From positions 2,852,001-2,916,000 of the forward strand of contig AP017968.1 of the NCBI GenBank assembly GCA_002356455.1: 64,000 nucleotides of DNA, written 5' to 3'. The notes beneath the pieces were generated by a model. It saw nothing but the letters and a program-made list of their open reading frames with translations, did no database searches and was not told where the DNA came from. This DNA comes from Fusobacterium varium (GTDB lineage: Bacteria > Fusobacteriota > Fusobacteriia > Fusobacteriales > Fusobacteriaceae). Position numbers and translations under genes: made by a program. Of this stretch, positions 33,470-42,599 are shown piece after piece; the first letter of the stretch is position 1; each line of letters starts with the position of its first letter.

Positions 33470-33859
33470 TTATTTTACTTTATGCTTTTCTTTTAATCTT
33501 TCTAAAAGTTCTTCATCAGGAACTATATCCTCATTTAAAAAATCTATTATAATTCTGTCTACTGGAATTACACCTGCTGTCATAACTATTCCATGTGGAA
33601 GCGACATTCTGAAAGTTTTCAAATTCTTCAGCATTTTATCCAGATTCTTCTCTGGAACAGTCAATATAAATGTACAGTCTGTTCCTGGCCAGACAAGAGT
33701 ATTTTTATGTTTTACCTTAGCATCCCATACACTTTCCACCTTTTTCTGTACTGTATAGTAATAGAATTTTATTTCATCAAAAAAATCTTCTAGTCTTGCC
33801 TTTTGTGATTCATTTATATTTACAAATATCATTTTATAATTGTAATGTCCATCTGTCAT
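33470..33859 (-). CDS. PG0541-family transporter-associated protein
   Basis: The 129-residue protein lacks a signal peptide or membrane segments. It resembles the PG0541 family, which is found almost only at the end of RND efflux operons, with a ferredoxin-like (nitrogen-regulatory-protein-like) fold suggested by the alternation of strands and helices (YKMIFVNINESQKARLEDFF, WPGTDCTFILTVPEKNLDKML). Its function is unknown and a regulatory role on the pump is plausible. It is the last gene of system 2, 18 bases after the pump gene, with GGAGGG before the ATG. Confidence 0.75.
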   Translation of the reverse strand: MTDGHYNYKMIFVNINESQKARLEDFFDEIKFYYYTVQKKVESVWDAKVKHKNTLVWPGTDCTFILTVPEKNLDKMLKNLKTFRMSLPHGIVMTAGVIPVDRIIIDFLNEDIVPDEELLERLKEKHKVK

Positions 33860-33877
33860 TGTAAATCCTCCCTCCTT

Positions 33878-36800
33878 TTAGTCTCTTCCACTTAATTTTT
33901 TAGGTAAAAGATCCATAATCTTATTATACACTTTTTTAAGAAATTTTAAAATAGCATTATTCATATCCTCAATTAATGTATAAAGGATTGGGATTACAAC
34001 CAATGTCAGAAGTGTTGAGAATGTCAATCCAAACATAACTGTTATGGCCATTCCTCTGTATATCTCTGATCCTTCTCCTATTCCCAGTGACAATGGAAGC
34101 ATTCCCAGTACTGTTGTCATTGTTGTCATTAGAATAGGTCTTAGTCTTGTTCTACATGATTCTATTACTGCTTCCTGTCTCTCGCTTCCTCTTTCTCTGG
34201 TCATCTTAATAAAGTCTATCAATACTATGGCATTGTTTACAACCACCCCTGCCAGAAGTATAATTCCTATCATAACCATAATGTCTACAGGCTGCCCAGT
34301 TACCAAAAGCCCCCATACTATTCCTACTAATGCAAGTGGTATTGATCCTATAATTATCACTGGTAGTACAAAGTTTTCAAACTGAGCTGCCAGTAATGCA
34401 TATATCAGGAATATTGATATTCCAAGTGCAAATCCTAACTGACTTGTTGCATCACTAAGGTTTTCTGAGTTTCCTCCCCATCTGTAATCAACTGATTTAG
34501 GTGGATTACTTGCATTATATGCCTCTACAAGTTTGTCCTGAATGGCTTTCATTCCAACCCCACCATCATTTGCAGATACTGTTACACTATATATTCTGTC
34601 TGTTTTATTTATCTCTGATGATCCTTCAGCCATTACTATATCTGCAACATCTGACAATTTTATAAATTTTCCGCTGTCTATTTTTATGTTAAGATTTTTT
34701 AAAGCATTAATATCATTTCTTTTATTTTTAGGCAGTCTTACCATAACATCTATTTCTTCTACTCCAGTTTTAACAGTTACTGTATCTCCTCTGTCTCCTC
34801 CTAATACTGAATAGTTAAGAGTTTGAGCAATTACTGAAGGATTGATTCCATAACTTTTTATTTTATCTCTGTTAAGAACTACTCTTGCTTCAATATTTCC
34901 CGGATCTAATGTTGATTTTATATCAACTGCTCCTGGATATTTCTTAATTTCTTCCAGAACTTTTGCTCCTACTTCCTTAATCTCATTAAGATTAGACCCA
35001 ACTATATCAAACTGAACATCTCTCTGCTGTGATCCCATTGCAAAATCCTCTGACAGATTTGTTCTTGTATCTGGTACCCTTTCAACAATTGGTCTTAATT
35101 TAGTAATAATGTCAAATACAGAAGTCTTTCTTGTATCCTTTTTACCTATATCAACGTTGATAGAAAAACTATCATTTTCAATAATTGTAAAATAACTTTG
35201 AGTATTAGGTTCATTTATAACTATATCTTCTATCTGTTTAGCTATTGCTTTTGATTTTTCCAAATCAAGCCCTTTTCCTAACTCTGCAACTATTGAATAT
35301 CTACCTTGGTCCTGTTTAGGCATAAATTCCATCTTTAAGAATCTTGGCACAGTTACCATTGAAAATATAAATATAAATACCGTTACTCCAACTGTTTTCC
35401 ATCTATGGTCTACAGCCCAGTTTATCAATTTTAAATAATTACTTTTTACTGTTCCAAATATTTTTCCTTCCTTTGTAATATCTGCCTTATTTGTAAGGAA
35501 TCTGCTTGCAAGCATTGGTATTAATGTAAGAGAAACTATTATTGCTGCAAGGTTTGAAAATATTATTGAATATGCTAAATCTCTAAATATTTCTCTTGCT
35601 ATTCCTGGAATAAATAATATAGGGATAAATACAACCATTGTTGTAAGAGCTGATGCTATAACTGACATGGCAACTTCTGTTGTTGCATTATCTGAAGCCT
35701 CCATTACTGGTGATTTCAGTTCCGTCATATGCCGATAAATATTATCCACAACAACCACGGAGTTATCTGTCAGCATTCCCACCCCTATCGATAATCCCAT
35801 CAATGAGATAAGGTTAAGTGATGTTCCATTCAGCGCAAGAAATGCAAATGTAAATATTACTGCTACTGGAAGTGCTGCTGATACCAGAAGTGTTGCTCTC
35901 ATATTTTTCAAAAACAGATATAGAACTATTGTTGCCAGTATAAGTCCCTGTACTGCTGTTCCACTAACATTTGAAATTGATTGATTAATATCAATTGATG
36001 TATCAAGCAATACATTATAAACTGTCTCTGGAGGCATAATAGATTCCAAACTTTCAAGTGCCTCAAGGGCTCTTTTATTAAGATCTATTGTACTTCCATC
36101 TGATGATTTTTCCACTACTACTGCTATTGATTCCTTTCCTGATAAATATGAAATATTAGTTGCATCTTCAGTAGTAAATACTACATCGGCTACATCTTTA
36201 ACTCTCAAAGTGTTTCCATTACTTTTTAAAATCATATCCTCAAAAGTATCTATATAGTTTAATTCTCCCATAAATCTTACTATTACATCTTTAGTCCCTG
36301 TACTGATAGTTCCCAATGGTACATTTAAACTTGATACTCTAATCATATCATACAATTCCATTGGTGAAAGATCATAAGCTGCAAGTTTGTCACTGTCTAT
36401 TTGTATTTGAAGTTGTTTATCTGGATTACCAAATACATTTACTTGTCCAATACCAGGCAGACTTTCAAACTTAGGTTTTAAATATTCTTCAACAAAACTA
36501 CTTAACTCTGTTTTATTTGGAGCACTCATCATTATTACCAGAGTCAGATTTCCTGCTCCAGCTTCTACTTTTTTTGCTATTGGTGTATCTGCTGCACTAG
36601 GCAGATCATTTGTTATTTTTGACAATTCTCTTTGTATCTCTGTTACTTTTTCATCTGCATTGATTCCATAATCAAATTTTACAACTATAGTTGATTGTCC
36701 ATAAGTTGATGTTGACTCTATTTTATCTATTCCCTCAACATTAGGAAGTATCTCTTCTATTTTTTTAGTAACCTGTGTTTCTATATCTTCTGCTACTGCT

Positions 36801-36958
36801 CCCTGCCATGTTGTTTTTACTGTAACAACTGGAATATTCATATTTGGTAAAAGCTCTGATTTCATAGAAAACATTGCCATTAATCCAATGAACATAACGG
36901 ATATCATAACCATTGTTGTAGCAACTGGCCTACGTATTGATAAACCTGCTAAAGTCAT
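33878..36958 (-). CDS. RND family efflux permease (system 2)
   Basis: The 1026-residue HAE1-type pump starts LSIRRPVATTMVMISVMFIG, has the TM4 relay GLSIGVGMLTDNSVVVVDNIYRHM, the second half IGIILLAGVVVNNAIVLIDF, and the loop CRTRLRPILMTTMTTVLGMLPL. A C-terminal tail rich in lysine is cytoplasmic. Length and 12-TM layout are normal. It is about a third identical by eye to system 1, so the two are distinct paralogs. It lies between its adaptor and the PG0541-like gene. Confidence 0.95.
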   Translation of the reverse strand: MTLAGLSIRRPVATTMVMISVMFIGLMAMFSMKSELLPNMNIPVVTVKTTWQGAVAEDIETQVTKKIEEILPNVEGIDKIESTSTYGQSTIVVKFDYGINADEKVTEIQRELSKITNDLPSAADTPIAKKVEAGAGNLTLVIMMSAPNKTELSSFVEEYLKPKFESLPGIGQVNVFGNPDKQLQIQIDSDKLAAYDLSPMELYDMIRVSSLNVPLGTISTGTKDVIVRFMGELNYIDTFEDMILKSNGNTLRVKDVADVVFTTEDATNISYLSGKESIAVVVEKSSDGSTIDLNKRALEALESLESIMPPETVYNVLLDTSIDINQSISNVSGTAVQGLILATIVLYLFLKNMRATLLVSAALPVAVIFTFAFLALNGTSLNLISLMGLSIGVGMLTDNSVVVVDNIYRHMTELKSPVMEASDNATTEVAMSVIASALTTMVVFIPILFIPGIAREIFRDLAYSIIFSNLAAIIVSLTLIPMLASRFLTNKADITKEGKIFGTVKSNYLKLINWAVDHRWKTVGVTVFIFIFSMVTVPRFLKMEFMPKQDQGRYSIVAELGKGLDLEKSKAIAKQIEDIVINEPNTQSYFTIIENDSFSINVDIGKKDTRKTSVFDIITKLRPIVERVPDTRTNLSEDFAMGSQQRDVQFDIVGSNLNEIKEVGAKVLEEIKKYPGAVDIKSTLDPGNIEARVVLNRDKIKSYGINPSVIAQTLNYSVLGGDRGDTVTVKTGVEEIDVMVRLPKNKRNDINALKNLNIKIDSGKFIKLSDVADIVMAEGSSEINKTDRIYSVTVSANDGGVGMKAIQDKLVEAYNASNPPKSVDYRWGGNSENLSDATSQLGFALGISIFLIYALLAAQFENFVLPVIIIGSIPLALVGIVWGLLVTGQPVDIMVMIGIILLAGVVVNNAIVLIDFIKMTRERGSERQEAVIESCRTRLRPILMTTMTTVLGMLPLSLGIGEGSEIYRGMAITVMFGLTFSTLLTLVVIPILYTLIEDMNNAILKFLKKVYNKIMDLLPKKLSGRD

Positions 36959-36993
36959 TTATTTATTCACCTCATTAATTTTGATTTAAAATA

Positions 36994-38064
36994 TTATTTT
37001 GCTTCTGTGTTTTCTTCTACTTCATTTCCTTCTTCCAGTCCGAATATACCTTTAACTACTATTCTGTCTCCTTCTTTTACACTGTCAGAAGAAATTTCAG
37101 TATATGGAAGATTTGTAGCTCCTGTTTTTACCTCTACTCTTTTTGCTACTCCATCTTCCACTTTAAATACATAGCTTAACAGGTTTCTTACAAATATTGC
37201 CTCATCTGAAACTGATAATACATTTATTTCTCCCACTGGAATAGTTACATAGGAATACATTCCATCTTTTATAGCTTTTTCAGGATTATCTACTGCAACC
37301 TTTACCATAAACTTTTTAGTTGATGAATCTGCAATTGGGTTTATCTCTGTTATCTTTCCAGTAAATTTCTTCCCTAATGCTCCTACTTCCACTTCTAATT
37401 CCTGTCCAACTTTTATCTGAGTAAGCCATTCTGCTGGGAATCCTACATAAGTTTCCATAGAACTATCATTTACTACTGTAAAAATAATATCACTTGCAGC
37501 TATTTCATTTCCTTCTTTTCCAAAAAGATTTCCAATAACACCATCTATTTCAGCTTTTCTGAATAATTTATTGTAATCACTTTTTGCATTCTCATAAGAT
37601 GCCTTCGCTGCCTCATAATTTCCTTTAGCTCCTACATAAGTATTTTCATATCCTACATATTCCAGATAAGATACCAGCTCTTTCTGATAAAGATTCTTAA
37701 ACTTATCATAGTTGCTCTTTGCAATATTAAGTGAAGACAGCGCAGATGTATAATTTGCTTTTGCTGTAAAATAACTTGATTCTGTCGCAGCATCTGAAAG
37801 CTCCATTACCAGCTCTCCTTTTTTTACAGTATCTCCATTTCTTTTTAATATTTTCTCTATTGTTCCACCTTTTTCAGTTTTATGGTTAACCTTGTTTTTA
37901 GGTTCCAATACAGCATCTGATTTGAATACCTGATTCATTTTTCTTGTTGCTGCAGGTTCTGTAATAACATACTTAACTTTCTTTTCTATAACCTCTTCTT
38001 CTTTCTTTCCACAACCTGCCATAACTAATATTAAAAGCAGTATCAAATAACCTGTTTTCTTCAT
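36994..38064 (-). CDS. RND efflux periplasmic adaptor lipoprotein (system 2)
   Basis: The 356-residue protein begins with a lipoprotein signal (MKKTGYLILLLILVMAGC, lipobox VMAGC), then the lipoyl-like half (GGTIEKILKRNGDTVKKGELVMEL), a helical hairpin (~80-140) and the beta-barrel (GKKFTGKITEINPIADSSTKKFMVKVAVD). The C terminus is acidic (EEGNEVEENTEAK). It couples the pump of system 2 to the TolC channel encoded upstream. GGAGGAATAG precedes the ATG. Confidence 0.92.
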   Translation of the reverse strand: MKKTGYLILLLILVMAGCGKKEEEVIEKKVKYVITEPAATRKMNQVFKSDAVLEPKNKVNHKTEKGGTIEKILKRNGDTVKKGELVMELSDAATESSYFTAKANYTSALSSLNIAKSNYDKFKNLYQKELVSYLEYVGYENTYVGAKGNYEAAKASYENAKSDYNKLFRKAEIDGVIGNLFGKEGNEIAASDIIFTVVNDSSMETYVGFPAEWLTQIKVGQELEVEVGALGKKFTGKITEINPIADSSTKKFMVKVAVDNPEKAIKDGMYSYVTIPVGEINVLSVSDEAIFVRNLLSYVFKVEDGVAKRVEVKTGATNLPYTEISSDSVKEGDRIVVKGIFGLEEGNEVEENTEAK

Positions 38065-38130
38065 TTCTATTCCTCCTAAAATCCCTGATAATTAATTTCA
38101 AATTTGATTTATCAATATGAATAAATTTAA

Positions 38131-38172
38131 AAAAGTTTTAAAAGATACTAAATTACCTTATAAAACTTTTTC
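38131..38172 (-). terminator. Internal terminator-like hairpin between tolC and adaptor gene
   Basis: On the minus strand AAAAAGTTTT and AAAACTTTTT pair across a 22-base loop and run into TTTTTT. It lies inside the 154-base gap between the TolC and adaptor genes. It probably reduces, rather than ends, transcription of the downstream pump genes. Confidence 0.5.
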
Positions 38173-38218
38173 GAAATTATAAGTAATTATTCAAGCAGAT
38201 AATTTATTATGTAATATA

Positions 38219-39490
38219 TTAAATAAGCAGTGATCTGTATTTTTCAAATGCATACAAATAATCTATCACTATCTGATTATATGCCACTGTTGCTTCTCTC
38301 ACCTGTGATTCAGATAATAAATAGTCTACTGTTGAAATCAATCCTGCATCATATCTTTCCTGATCCATTCTAAAGTTTTCTACTGCTGCTTCCATTGCTC
38401 TTTCTTTAGAATCTCTCTCTTTTTCCATTCTTATCAATTCTAAATAAGCATCAGTTACATTTATATCAATACTATCCTTAGATATCTTTTCTCTCAGCAT
38501 TTCCTGCTCTTTTCCTATTGCAGCTACTCTGTAGTTATCATAATTCTTTCCAAACTCAAATACATTCCATGTTACTTCCACTCCGCCTCTCCATTCAGCT
38601 TCATCTATTGTTGGATTGTATTTTGTTCTTTCTGATGTTCCATAACTTGCAAAAGCATTTACTTTAGGAAGCATATCTGCTCTTGACACTATTTTAGAAG
38701 CCTCTGCTGCCTCTACATAATTTTTAGCTACTAAAGCATTTATACTCTCATTCATAGCCTGATCTAAATCAGCTTTGAAATTTATATTTCTGCTCAAATA
38801 CATAGGAACTTCAAATTCTACAACTGTTACATCTTCATTTTTAGGAATTCCTGTTTTTATCTTAAGATTTTCTTTTTCAATAGTTATTCCATTTTGAGTT
38901 CCAATGATTTGTGACTCAACTTCTAAAAGAGAATACTCAGTTTTTAATAAATCTGTTTTAGTTATAAGTCTTAAGTCTAACTGAGCTTTCTGTTTATTAT
39001 ATCTAGCCTGAAGTTCTTTTTTAGAAGCCTCTAAAGCATCTAAATCCTTTTGGTATTTAACAATGTTGGAATAATTTTGAATAGTTCTAAGTCTTGTATC
39101 TCTTCTTTCTCCTAAATACAATAAGTTAGCTATACTTTTATATGCTTTGGCACCTTTTATTCCTCCTAAAACTGCTCCTCCCTGAAATAATGGCTGTGAT
39201 ATTGATATTGTCTGAGTATATCCGCCCTTTCTCTCTACTTGATCTTCCCAACCATGTTTATACATTTTACGTCCATATTCTCCTCTAGTATATGTTCCAT
39301 TGTATACAACACTTGGCAGAGCATCTTTAAATGCGATTCCCACTTTTAATTTTGATACTTCAACATCTTTCTCTGAAACTTTGATTTCCTTACTGTTCTC
39401 CAGTGACATTTGTATAGCTTGATCTAGAGTAATCTCTCTAGCAAACACTGAACTACTTAATATTAAAAGTAATCCTAATATCTTTTTCAT
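38219..39490 (-). CDS. TolC family outer-membrane efflux channel
   Basis: The 423-residue protein has a cleavable signal peptide (MKKILGLLLILSSSVFA) and the tandem outer-membrane-efflux-protein repeats: ITLDQAIQMSLENSKEIKVSEKD at the start of the first and YVEAAEASKIVSRADMLPKVNAFASYG in the second, each with long periplasmic helices and short beta strands. It forms a trimeric barrel plus tunnel. It is the second gene of the TetR-controlled operon, and may also serve system 1, which lacks its own channel. Confidence 0.9.
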   Translation of the reverse strand: MKKILGLLLILSSSVFAREITLDQAIQMSLENSKEIKVSEKDVEVSKLKVGIAFKDALPSVVYNGTYTRGEYGRKMYKHGWEDQVERKGGYTQTISISQPLFQGGAVLGGIKGAKAYKSIANLLYLGERRDTRLRTIQNYSNIVKYQKDLDALEASKKELQARYNKQKAQLDLRLITKTDLLKTEYSLLEVESQIIGTQNGITIEKENLKIKTGIPKNEDVTVVEFEVPMYLSRNINFKADLDQAMNESINALVAKNYVEAAEASKIVSRADMLPKVNAFASYGTSERTKYNPTIDEAEWRGGVEVTWNVFEFGKNYDNYRVAAIGKEQEMLREKISKDSIDINVTDAYLELIRMEKERDSKERAMEAAVENFRMDQERYDAGLISTVDYLLSESQVREATVAYNQIVIDYLYAFEKYRSLLI

Positions 39491-39534
39491 TGTTACCTCC
39501 TAAATATACATAAATTAATAATTAATTTTCAAAA

Positions 39535-40173
39535 TTATCTTAATATTTTTAAAATACAATTATTGATAAAATCTATTCCCTCCTCAAGTTTTTCATTATT
39601 CATTTTCTCTATTACTATATCAAAATCTTGAATAAATATATTTTCATTATTACTTCTATCCAGGAAAAAACTCACTATCTTAAATTCTCGTATTATAGCA
39701 CTAATAAGTTCTGAATATTTTTGAAAATCATCTTCTTTTGCTTTTAGTTCATTTTTAAATTTTATAAGTAATTTCTTTATGAAATCAATATTTATCTGTT
39801 CAATTCTTTTTAAAATTTCTCTTATTTCTGGACTTAAAGCTTCTATATTCTTTATTAAACTTATTAATACAAGTTCTCTTTTCATACTTTCATGGGAAAA
39901 TTTAAGTCTTACCAGAATAATATTCTTTAAAGTTTCTTCAAAAGAAAAGCTATTCTTAAGAATATCATCCTGCTTCTCCATCATTTCATCTATTTTCTTT
40001 TCCGCAATAGTCTGTAATAATAAATTTTTTGACTTAAAATAAGTATAAAAACTACCTTTAGCTATCCCCATTTCATTAGTTATATCTTCTACTGAAGTAT
40101 GTGAATAACCCTTTTTAAGTATGAGCTTTGTAGCAGCTTCCATTATCTGCTCTTTTTTTCCTATGACTGGCAT
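39535..40173 (-). CDS. TetR/AcrR family repressor of the RND operon
   Basis: The 212-residue protein has the TetR helix-turn-helix near residues 25-50 (TSVEDITNEMGIAKGSFYTYFKSKNLLLQTI) and a helical ligand-binding domain. Two inverted repeats in its own promoter (40196-40209 and 40229-40244) are the likely operators. It is the first gene of a five-gene operon (TetR, TolC, adaptor, pump, PG0541-like) and should be an autorepressor relieved by pump substrates. The ligand is unknown. The reading frame starts with ATG after a GGAGTA site. Confidence 0.9.
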   Translation of the reverse strand: MPVIGKKEQIMEAATKLILKKGYSHTSVEDITNEMGIAKGSFYTYFKSKNLLLQTIAEKKIDEMMEKQDDILKNSFSFEETLKNIILVRLKFSHESMKRELVLISLIKNIEALSPEIREILKRIEQINIDFIKKLLIKFKNELKAKEDDFQKYSELISAIIREFKIVSFFLDRSNNENIFIQDFDIVIEKMNNEKLEEGIDFINNCILKILR

Positions 40174-40195
40174 ACCCTACTCCTTATAATTTTTT

Positions 40196-40209
40196 TGACC
40201 AATAGGTCA
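40196..40209. promoter_or_regulatory. TetR operator 1
   Basis: TGACCAATAGGTCA is a perfect palindrome with 5-base arms around AATA. It covers the expected start site (about 40209) of the minus-strand promoter at 40216-40244. Confidence 0.75.
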
Positions 40210-40215
40210 TGGTAA

Positions 40216-40244
40216 ATTCTACACCTTATTGACTAATAAGTCAA
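40216..40244 (-). promoter_or_regulatory. Promoter of the TetR-RND operon
   Basis: Minus-strand TTGACT (40244-40239), 17-base spacer, TAGAAT (40221-40216): a near-consensus sigma70 promoter about 45 bases before the TetR start codon. The -35 box is part of the second operator. Confidence 0.82.
40229..40244. promoter_or_regulatory. TetR operator 2
   Basis: TTGACTAATAAGTCAA is a perfect palindrome with 6-base arms. It overlaps the -35 box. Its centre lies 34 bases from operator 1, about three helical turns, so two dimers could bind on the same face. Confidence 0.75.
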
Positions 40245-40264
40245 TCTTTTTTTATTATTTCAAA

Positions 40265-40352
40265 AAATAAAAAAATTAATGTTGTAAAATTTAGAAAACT
40301 AAGAATTTTAGATGAGTAGAGAAAATTGTTTTCTAAAACAACATTAATTTTA
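40265..40352 (-). terminator. Terminator of the two-component operon overlapping a MerR-type promoter
   Basis: Arms 40272-40299 and 40328-40352 share AAATTAATGTTGT and TTTAGAAAAC stretches, giving a long stem after the kinase gene with a T-rich tail on the minus strand. The -10 box of a MerR-type promoter lies in the upstream arm, so transcripts started there lack part of the stem. Confidence 0.65.
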
Positions 40353-40377
40353 AACTATAAAGCTACTTGAGGGTCAA
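40347..40377 (-). promoter_or_regulatory. Second MerR-type promoter, upstream of RND system 2
   Basis: On the minus strand TTGACC (40377-40372), a 19-base spacer, TAAAAT (40352-40347), with the dyad ACTATAAAGC facing ACTTGAGGGT. This repeats the sequence plan of the element at 33315-33345, with 18 of the 23 bases from AAACTATAAAG to GGGT being shared by eye. It would fire toward the TetR operon, 170 bases away. Confidence 0.68.
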
Positions 40378-40386
40378 GAACTTTTT

Positions 40387-41775
40387 TTAATTAAATTTTA
40401 TTGTAAATATAACATAATTTTTTTCTTTATCAAAAATAAGGCTATGCTCTAGATTTAAACTTGTTAATATATTTTTTACTATTGAAAGTCCTAACCCTGC
40501 TCCGCCATATTTTCTGTTTCTAGAGGAATCAAGTTTGTAAAATGGCCTGAATATATTTTTAAATTTTTCTTCTGGTATAAATGCCGAACTATTTGATATT
40601 TTTAAAATTTTATTTTTAAATTCTATCTCAATCTTTTTTCTGTCATCCACATAAGTAATTGCATTAGTAAAAAGATTGTTTAAAATTATAGATATGCGAT
40701 ATTTATCACTAAAAATTTCGCTTTCATCTATATTTATTGCCAATTCTATATTTTTTTTAATAAAATCAAGATTATATTTATTTAGTTTTTCATCTAATAA
40801 TTTTTTTAATTGAAACTCTTCATAACTTTCATCTGAAAAACTGAATTCATACTTTAAGTATGTATTTAAATTCTTAATAAGTTTATCAAGAAATATCCCT
40901 TCATTATATATAATAGAATATACATTGCTTTTTTCTTCGGCTGATACAATATCGTCTTGAAGGGCTTCTATATATCCATTAATTATGGCAATAGGTGTTT
41001 TTAGTTCATGCCCTATTGAACGCATAAAATCTTTTTCAAAATTTATTAATTTCTCTTTTTCTTTCAATTCTATTTTCATTTGTGAATTTAAATTATTTAA
41101 TTCATCTATATTATTTTTTAATTTTTCAGACATACCTTTCAAATTATTTCCAAGAGTTTCTAATTCATTATTATATTTAAAATCTATATTTGATGAAAAA
41201 TCTAATTTTGATATTTTAGATGATATTTTTTCTAAAGTCACAATTGGATCAGAAAAATATTTTGAGAAAATATATGCTAAAACAAAAAGTATTGGTACTA
41301 TAAAAGCTGATAAATCTAAATAAAATGATGACATCATTTTGGTTACAACATTTGGTACTATTGTTGGTGATATAATCACTAAAAATTCTGTATCTGATAT
41401 TTTCTTTATAAGAAGAAAATAGTTAAGAAAATCTGTCATACTTGTCAACCTTATTGTATAATCTCCAGTATGGATTTTCTCTAAATTAGCTTTAATTTCA
41501 GTTTTATTAAAATAGTTAAAAAGTTCACTTTCCTTTTCAGATTTTTGAAAATTTATATATGCAATTTTTATATCTTTATTCTTTTTGCTGTCTATTATTT
41601 TATCCAAAGGAATATCCTTAATTGAAATATCTTCAGATACTTTTATTAATTGTTCTTTAGTATTTTGAACGATATATTTATCCATGTATAAAAAATTAAA
41701 ATAATATATCACTATCAGTGGAAGGTAAGAAATCACAATAAAAGCAAAAAATATTTTATAAAAAATTTTTTTCAT
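40387..41775 (-). CDS. Sensor histidine kinase
   Basis: The 462-residue membrane kinase has two transmembrane segments (residues ~7-28 and ~150-170) around a ~120-residue periplasmic sensor, a HAMP region, a coiled coil (DELNNLNSQMKIELKEKEK), the H-box SIGHELKTPIAIINGY with the phospho-accepting His, N-box NNLFTNAITYV and G-box YGGAGLGLSIVKNI. The signal is unknown. It starts 16 bases after the response-regulator gene. It may sense envelope or drug stress given the neighbouring pump and porin genes, which is inference. Confidence 0.9.
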   Translation of the reverse strand: MKKIFYKIFFAFIVISYLPLIVIYYFNFLYMDKYIVQNTKEQLIKVSEDISIKDIPLDKIIDSKKNKDIKIAYINFQKSEKESELFNYFNKTEIKANLEKIHTGDYTIRLTSMTDFLNYFLLIKKISDTEFLVIISPTIVPNVVTKMMSSFYLDLSAFIVPILFVLAYIFSKYFSDPIVTLEKISSKISKLDFSSNIDFKYNNELETLGNNLKGMSEKLKNNIDELNNLNSQMKIELKEKEKLINFEKDFMRSIGHELKTPIAIINGYIEALQDDIVSAEEKSNVYSIIYNEGIFLDKLIKNLNTYLKYEFSFSDESYEEFQLKKLLDEKLNKYNLDFIKKNIELAINIDESEIFSDKYRISIILNNLFTNAITYVDDRKKIEIEFKNKILKISNSSAFIPEEKFKNIFRPFYKLDSSRNRKYGGAGLGLSIVKNILTSLNLEHSLIFDKEKNYVIFTIKFN

Positions 41776-41791
41776 TAACTTTCTGCTCCTC

Positions 41792-42454
41792 CTAATTTTT
41801 TATCTCAAATTTATAACCTATCCCTCTAACAGTTTTTATACATTCATCTCCCAGTTTTTTTCTTAAATTCTTTATATGTGTATCTATTGTTCTATCACTT
41901 CCAGGAAAATCATATCCCCATACCTCTGTAAGCATTTTATCTCTGCTGAGAGCAATTTTATGATTTTTTATAAGGTATATTAAAAGTTCATATTCTTTAG
42001 GTGCTAAAATAATTTCTTCTCCTTCTACTGTTACTGTATGAGATGTATCATTAATAGCTATTTTCCCTAATTCAATAATGTGATCTGTGTTATTACTTGT
42101 ATTTTTTATAAGAGTTTTTATTCTTGCTAAAAGTATTTTATTATTAAAAGGTTTTGTAATATATTCATCTGTTCCTATTTCAAAACCAAACAATTCATCT
42201 TCATCATCATCTCTTGCAGATAATATCATAACAGGAACTGAGCTGTATTTTTTTATTTCTCTTAAAACACTCCATCCATCTTTTTTAGGTAACATTATAT
42301 CAAGTATTACTAAATCAAACGGCTTTTCATAAAAAAGTTTTATTGCCACTTCTCCATCTTCAGCCTCTGTCACATCGTAACCTTCCTTTAGAAGATATAA
42401 TTTCAAAATATTTCTTATCTCCATTTCATCTTCTACTATTAAAATTTTTTTCAT
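41792..42454 (-). CDS. OmpR/PhoB family response regulator
   Basis: The 220-residue protein has a receiver domain (KKILIVEDEMEIRNILKLYL; phospho-accepting Asp in LVILDIMLPKKDG; Lys in ITKPFNN) and a C-terminal winged helix of the OmpR type (APKEYELLIYLIKNHKIALSRDKMLTEVWGYDFPGSDRTIDTHIKNLRKKLG). It is the partner of the kinase downstream. The targets are not shown; the porin genes upstream and pump genes downstream are candidates. Confidence 0.93.
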   Translation of the reverse strand: MKKILIVEDEMEIRNILKLYLLKEGYDVTEAEDGEVAIKLFYEKPFDLVILDIMLPKKDGWSVLREIKKYSSVPVMILSARDDDEDELFGFEIGTDEYITKPFNNKILLARIKTLIKNTSNNTDHIIELGKIAINDTSHTVTVEGEEIILAPKEYELLIYLIKNHKIALSRDKMLTEVWGYDFPGSDRTIDTHIKNLRKKLGDECIKTVRGIGYKFEIKN

Positions 42455-42502
42455 ATATTTATTGTCCTCCCATTTTTTATCCTTACTTTTTAAATATATA
42501 AG

Positions 42503-42541
42503 AAAAAAGAGTTAACCAAAATAAAAGCTTTGGCTAACTCC
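42503..42541 (-). terminator. Terminator of porin gene 1
   Basis: On the minus strand GAGTTAGCCA and TGGTTAACTC pair (one mismatch) across a loop, followed by TTTTTTC. It lies about 60 bases after the porin stop and before the response-regulator start, so the two-component genes use their own promoter. Confidence 0.8.
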
Positions 42542-42599
42542 CCTTTATAATGTTGGTTAGTTAAGAATGTCCTAAGTTGTAAAGTAATAACCTAACTTA

